A DNA stretch of 6,697 nt, taken from assembly GCA_036265675.1 (NCBI GenBank), contig DATAOP010000020.1, positions 1 to 6,697 of the forward strand. The letters run 5' to 3'. This document shows, in pieces, positions 5,572 to 6,697 of this stretch. The notes under the pieces were generated by a model that was not told the origin of the DNA, made no database searches, and saw nothing but the letters and a program-made list of their open reading frames with translations. This DNA is from VRUE01 sp036265675. GTDB taxonomy: Bacteria > Actinomycetota > Thermoleophilia > Solirubrobacterales > 70-9. The stretch's first letter is position 1, and the number at the start of each line of letters is the position of its first letter. The position numbers and the translations under genes were made by a program.

Positions 5572-6542
5572 TCGCGATCGAGGTCCACCTCGACGCCGAC
5601 TCGGCCGCGGCGATGGCCGAGGACGTCCGCGTCGGCCTCTCGGCCTCGCCGAAGGAGCTCTCGCCGAAGTACTTCTACGACGAGCGCGGCTCGCAGCTCT
5701 TCGAGCGGATCACCGAGCTGCCCGAGTACTACCCGACCCGGCGCGAGCGCGAGGTGCTGGCCGACCGCTCGGCGGAGATCGTCGCCGCCGCCGGCGGCCC
5801 CGGGACCCTGGTCGAGCTCGGCTCCGGCTCGGCCTCGAAGACCCGCCACCTGCTCAGCGCGATGCGCGACGCCGGCCGCCTCGAGACCTACGTCCCGGTC
5901 GACATCTCCGAGGAGATCACCCACGAGACCGCCCGCGCCCTGGTCGAGGAGTACCCCGGGATCGACATCCGCGGCCTCGTCTGCGACTTCGAGAACGACC
6001 TCGAGCGCATCCACAGCGACGGCTCCGAGCGCCTGCTCGCCTTCCTCGGCGGCACGATCGGCAACCTCTACCCGGGCGAGCGGCGCGAGTTCCTGACCCG
6101 GATCGCCGCCCTCTTCGGCCCCGGCGACCACCTCCTGCTGGGCACCGACCTGGTCAAGGAGACCGCGCGCCTGGAGGCGGCCTACGACGATGCCGCCGGG
6201 GTCACCGCCGAGTTCAACAAGAACGTCCTCGCCGTCCTCAACCGCGAGCTCGGCGCCGACTTCGACCTTGACGCCTTCGAGCATGTCGCTCGCTACGACG
6301 CCCGCGAGGAGCGGATGGACATCCGCCTGCGCTCCCTCGCCGAACAGTCCGTCACCCTCGCCGACCTGGAGATGACGGTCGAGTTCGCCGCCGGCGAGGA
6401 GATGCGGACCGAGATCTCGACCAAGTTCACCCGCGAGCGCCTGGAGTGCGTCTACGCCGAATCCGGCCTCGAAATGCGCGGCTGGTTCACCGACCCCGCC
6501 GGCGACTACGCCCTGAGCCTCGCGCGCCCGATCCAGGGTTAG
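5568..6542 (+). CDS. egtD: L-histidine N-alpha-methyltransferase EgtD
   Basis: EgtD transfers three methyl groups from S-adenosylmethionine to the alpha-amino group of histidine, giving hercynine, the substrate of EgtB. The 324-residue length is typical. Visible motifs: SPKYFYDERGSQLFERI (32-48) and LPEYYPTRRE (51-60) at the substrate-binding entrance; VELGSGSASKTRHLL (82-96), the SAM-binding loop; VPVDIS (109-114); FLGGTIGNLYP (159-169) with Asn166; AYDDAAGVTAEFN (205-217) with Tyr206; and RTEISTKF (280-287) with Glu282 and Ser284. In mycobacterial EgtD, residues with these same numbers bind the histidine substrate, so the active site looks complete. The ATG overlaps the egtB stop (ATGA), indicating translational coupling in a two-gene operon. 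Order is egtB then egtD, with no egtC between them. A hairpin follows four bases after the stop. Confidence 0.97.
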   Translation: MIAIEVHLDADSAAAMAEDVRVGLSASPKELSPKYFYDERGSQLFERITELPEYYPTRREREVLADRSAEIVAAAGGPGTLVELGSGSASKTRHLLSAMRDAGRLETYVPVDISEEITHETARALVEEYPGIDIRGLVCDFENDLERIHSDGSERLLAFLGGTIGNLYPGERREFLTRIAALFGPGDHLLLGTDLVKETARLEAAYDDAAGVTAEFNKNVLAVLNRELGADFDLDAFEHVARYDAREERMDIRLRSLAEQSVTLADLEMTVEFAAGEEMRTEISTKFTRERLECVYAESGLEMRGWFTDPAGDYALSLARPIQG

Positions 6543-6545
6543 GCG

Positions 6546-6572
6546 CTTGCTCGCCCACCTCGGGCCGGCAAG
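6546..6572 (+). terminator. Hairpin after egtD
   Basis: CTTGC (6546-6550) pairs with GCAAG (6568-6572), and GCCC (6553-6556) with GGGC (6562-6565), separated by a symmetrical 2-by-2 internal loop and capped by ACCTC. It starts four bases past the egtD stop and has no T run, as is often the case in high-GC actinobacteria. Its last two bases overlap the following large inverted repeat. Confidence 0.5.
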
Positions 6573-6693
6573 GGAGGGTGGGGGTGTCTCGTGCTCGCTG
6601 GGCTATTCGCCTGGGGAGAACATCGGCAGTCCTACAAAGGGCTCCGGTGCGAATAGCTAACGCCGCTGCGCGCGAGACACCCCCACCCTCCCT
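6571..6693. repeat. Second compound inverted repeat, downstream of egtBD
   Basis: Perfect 21-base arms lie at 6571-6591 and 6673-6693, purine-rich on the left and pyrimidine-rich on the right. Inside, GCTATTCGC (6602-6610) pairs perfectly with GCGAATAGC (6649-6657). Gaps between outer and inner stems are 10 and 15 bases, and the central loop is 38 bases, within which GGAG (6615-6618) can pair with CTCC (6642-6645). The whole 155-base stretch after egtD contains this, the preceding hairpin and no gene. It may be a transcription barrier, a structured RNA or an interspersed repeat. The right end is four bases from the window edge, so the flank cannot be judged. Confidence 0.85.
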
Positions 6694-6697
6694 CAAA

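Noticed and set aside
4850..6271. 473-codon open frame on the plus strand inside egtB and egtD
   Set aside because: The translation is low-complexity Arg/Ser/Pro/Ala, typical of an off-frame reading of GC-rich coding DNA. EgtB and EgtD account for the region completely.
1..6697. Defence system, CRISPR array, prophage or toxin-antitoxin locus
   Set aside because: None of the gene products or repeats fits. The two large repeats are single inverted pairs, not spaced direct repeats, and the DWE-domain protein has no immunity partner beside it.

Overview
The window is very GC-rich, with G or C at most third codon positions, and carries seven genes plus two large compound inverted repeats. Three things point to a high-GC actinobacterium, most likely of the class Thermoleophilia (Solirubrobacterales-like). 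These are a split three-gene-type transhydrogenase, an ergothioneine egtB-egtD pair, and a secreted protein opening with the 'RKRLTYANVMSSIAVFLVLGG' type of N-terminus followed by 'KNAV' decapeptides. The placement rests on recognising protein families, not on a phylogenetic marker.

Layout. (1) At the left edge, the 3' end of the small membrane subunit of proton-translocating NAD(P) transhydrogenase (called pntAB here) overlaps pntB by one base. (2) A 117-bp compound inverted repeat starts on the last base of the pntB stop codon and lies between pntB and a convergent gene. It looks like a two-way terminator or a small repeat element. (3) On the minus strand is a secreted or membrane-anchored protein with five exact 10-residue repeats. 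(4) A 148-bp divergent spacer leads to a plus-strand gene for an unusual exported protein: a pilin/TadE-like N-terminus joined to a domain with Vps62/NPP1-like 'DWE' and 'GSHA' motifs. (5) Tail to tail with it, one base apart, is a minus-strand short-chain dehydrogenase of the 3-hydroxyacyl-CoA dehydrogenase (HSD10-like) type. (6) A 64-bp divergent spacer separates this from the egtB-egtD operon (4-base ATGA overlap), which encodes the sulfoxide synthase and the histidine methyltransferase of ergothioneine biosynthesis. (7) A terminator-like hairpin and a second 123-bp compound inverted repeat, built on the same plan as the first, close the window.

How the genes relate. The transhydrogenase makes NADPH at the expense of the proton gradient, and ergothioneine is a redox-buffering thiol, so both ends of the window concern redox balance, but nothing shows that they are co-regulated. 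egtB and egtD are clearly one operon; no egtA, egtC or egtE lies beside them. Three starts have a TANNNT hexamer close upstream and no clear Shine-Dalgarno sequence, which suggests leaderless or very short-leader transcripts.

I see no CRISPR array, tRNA, rRNA, insertion sequence, phage gene or recognisable defence system. The parts least explained by known families are the two compound inverted repeats and the pilin-like/DWE-domain protein.
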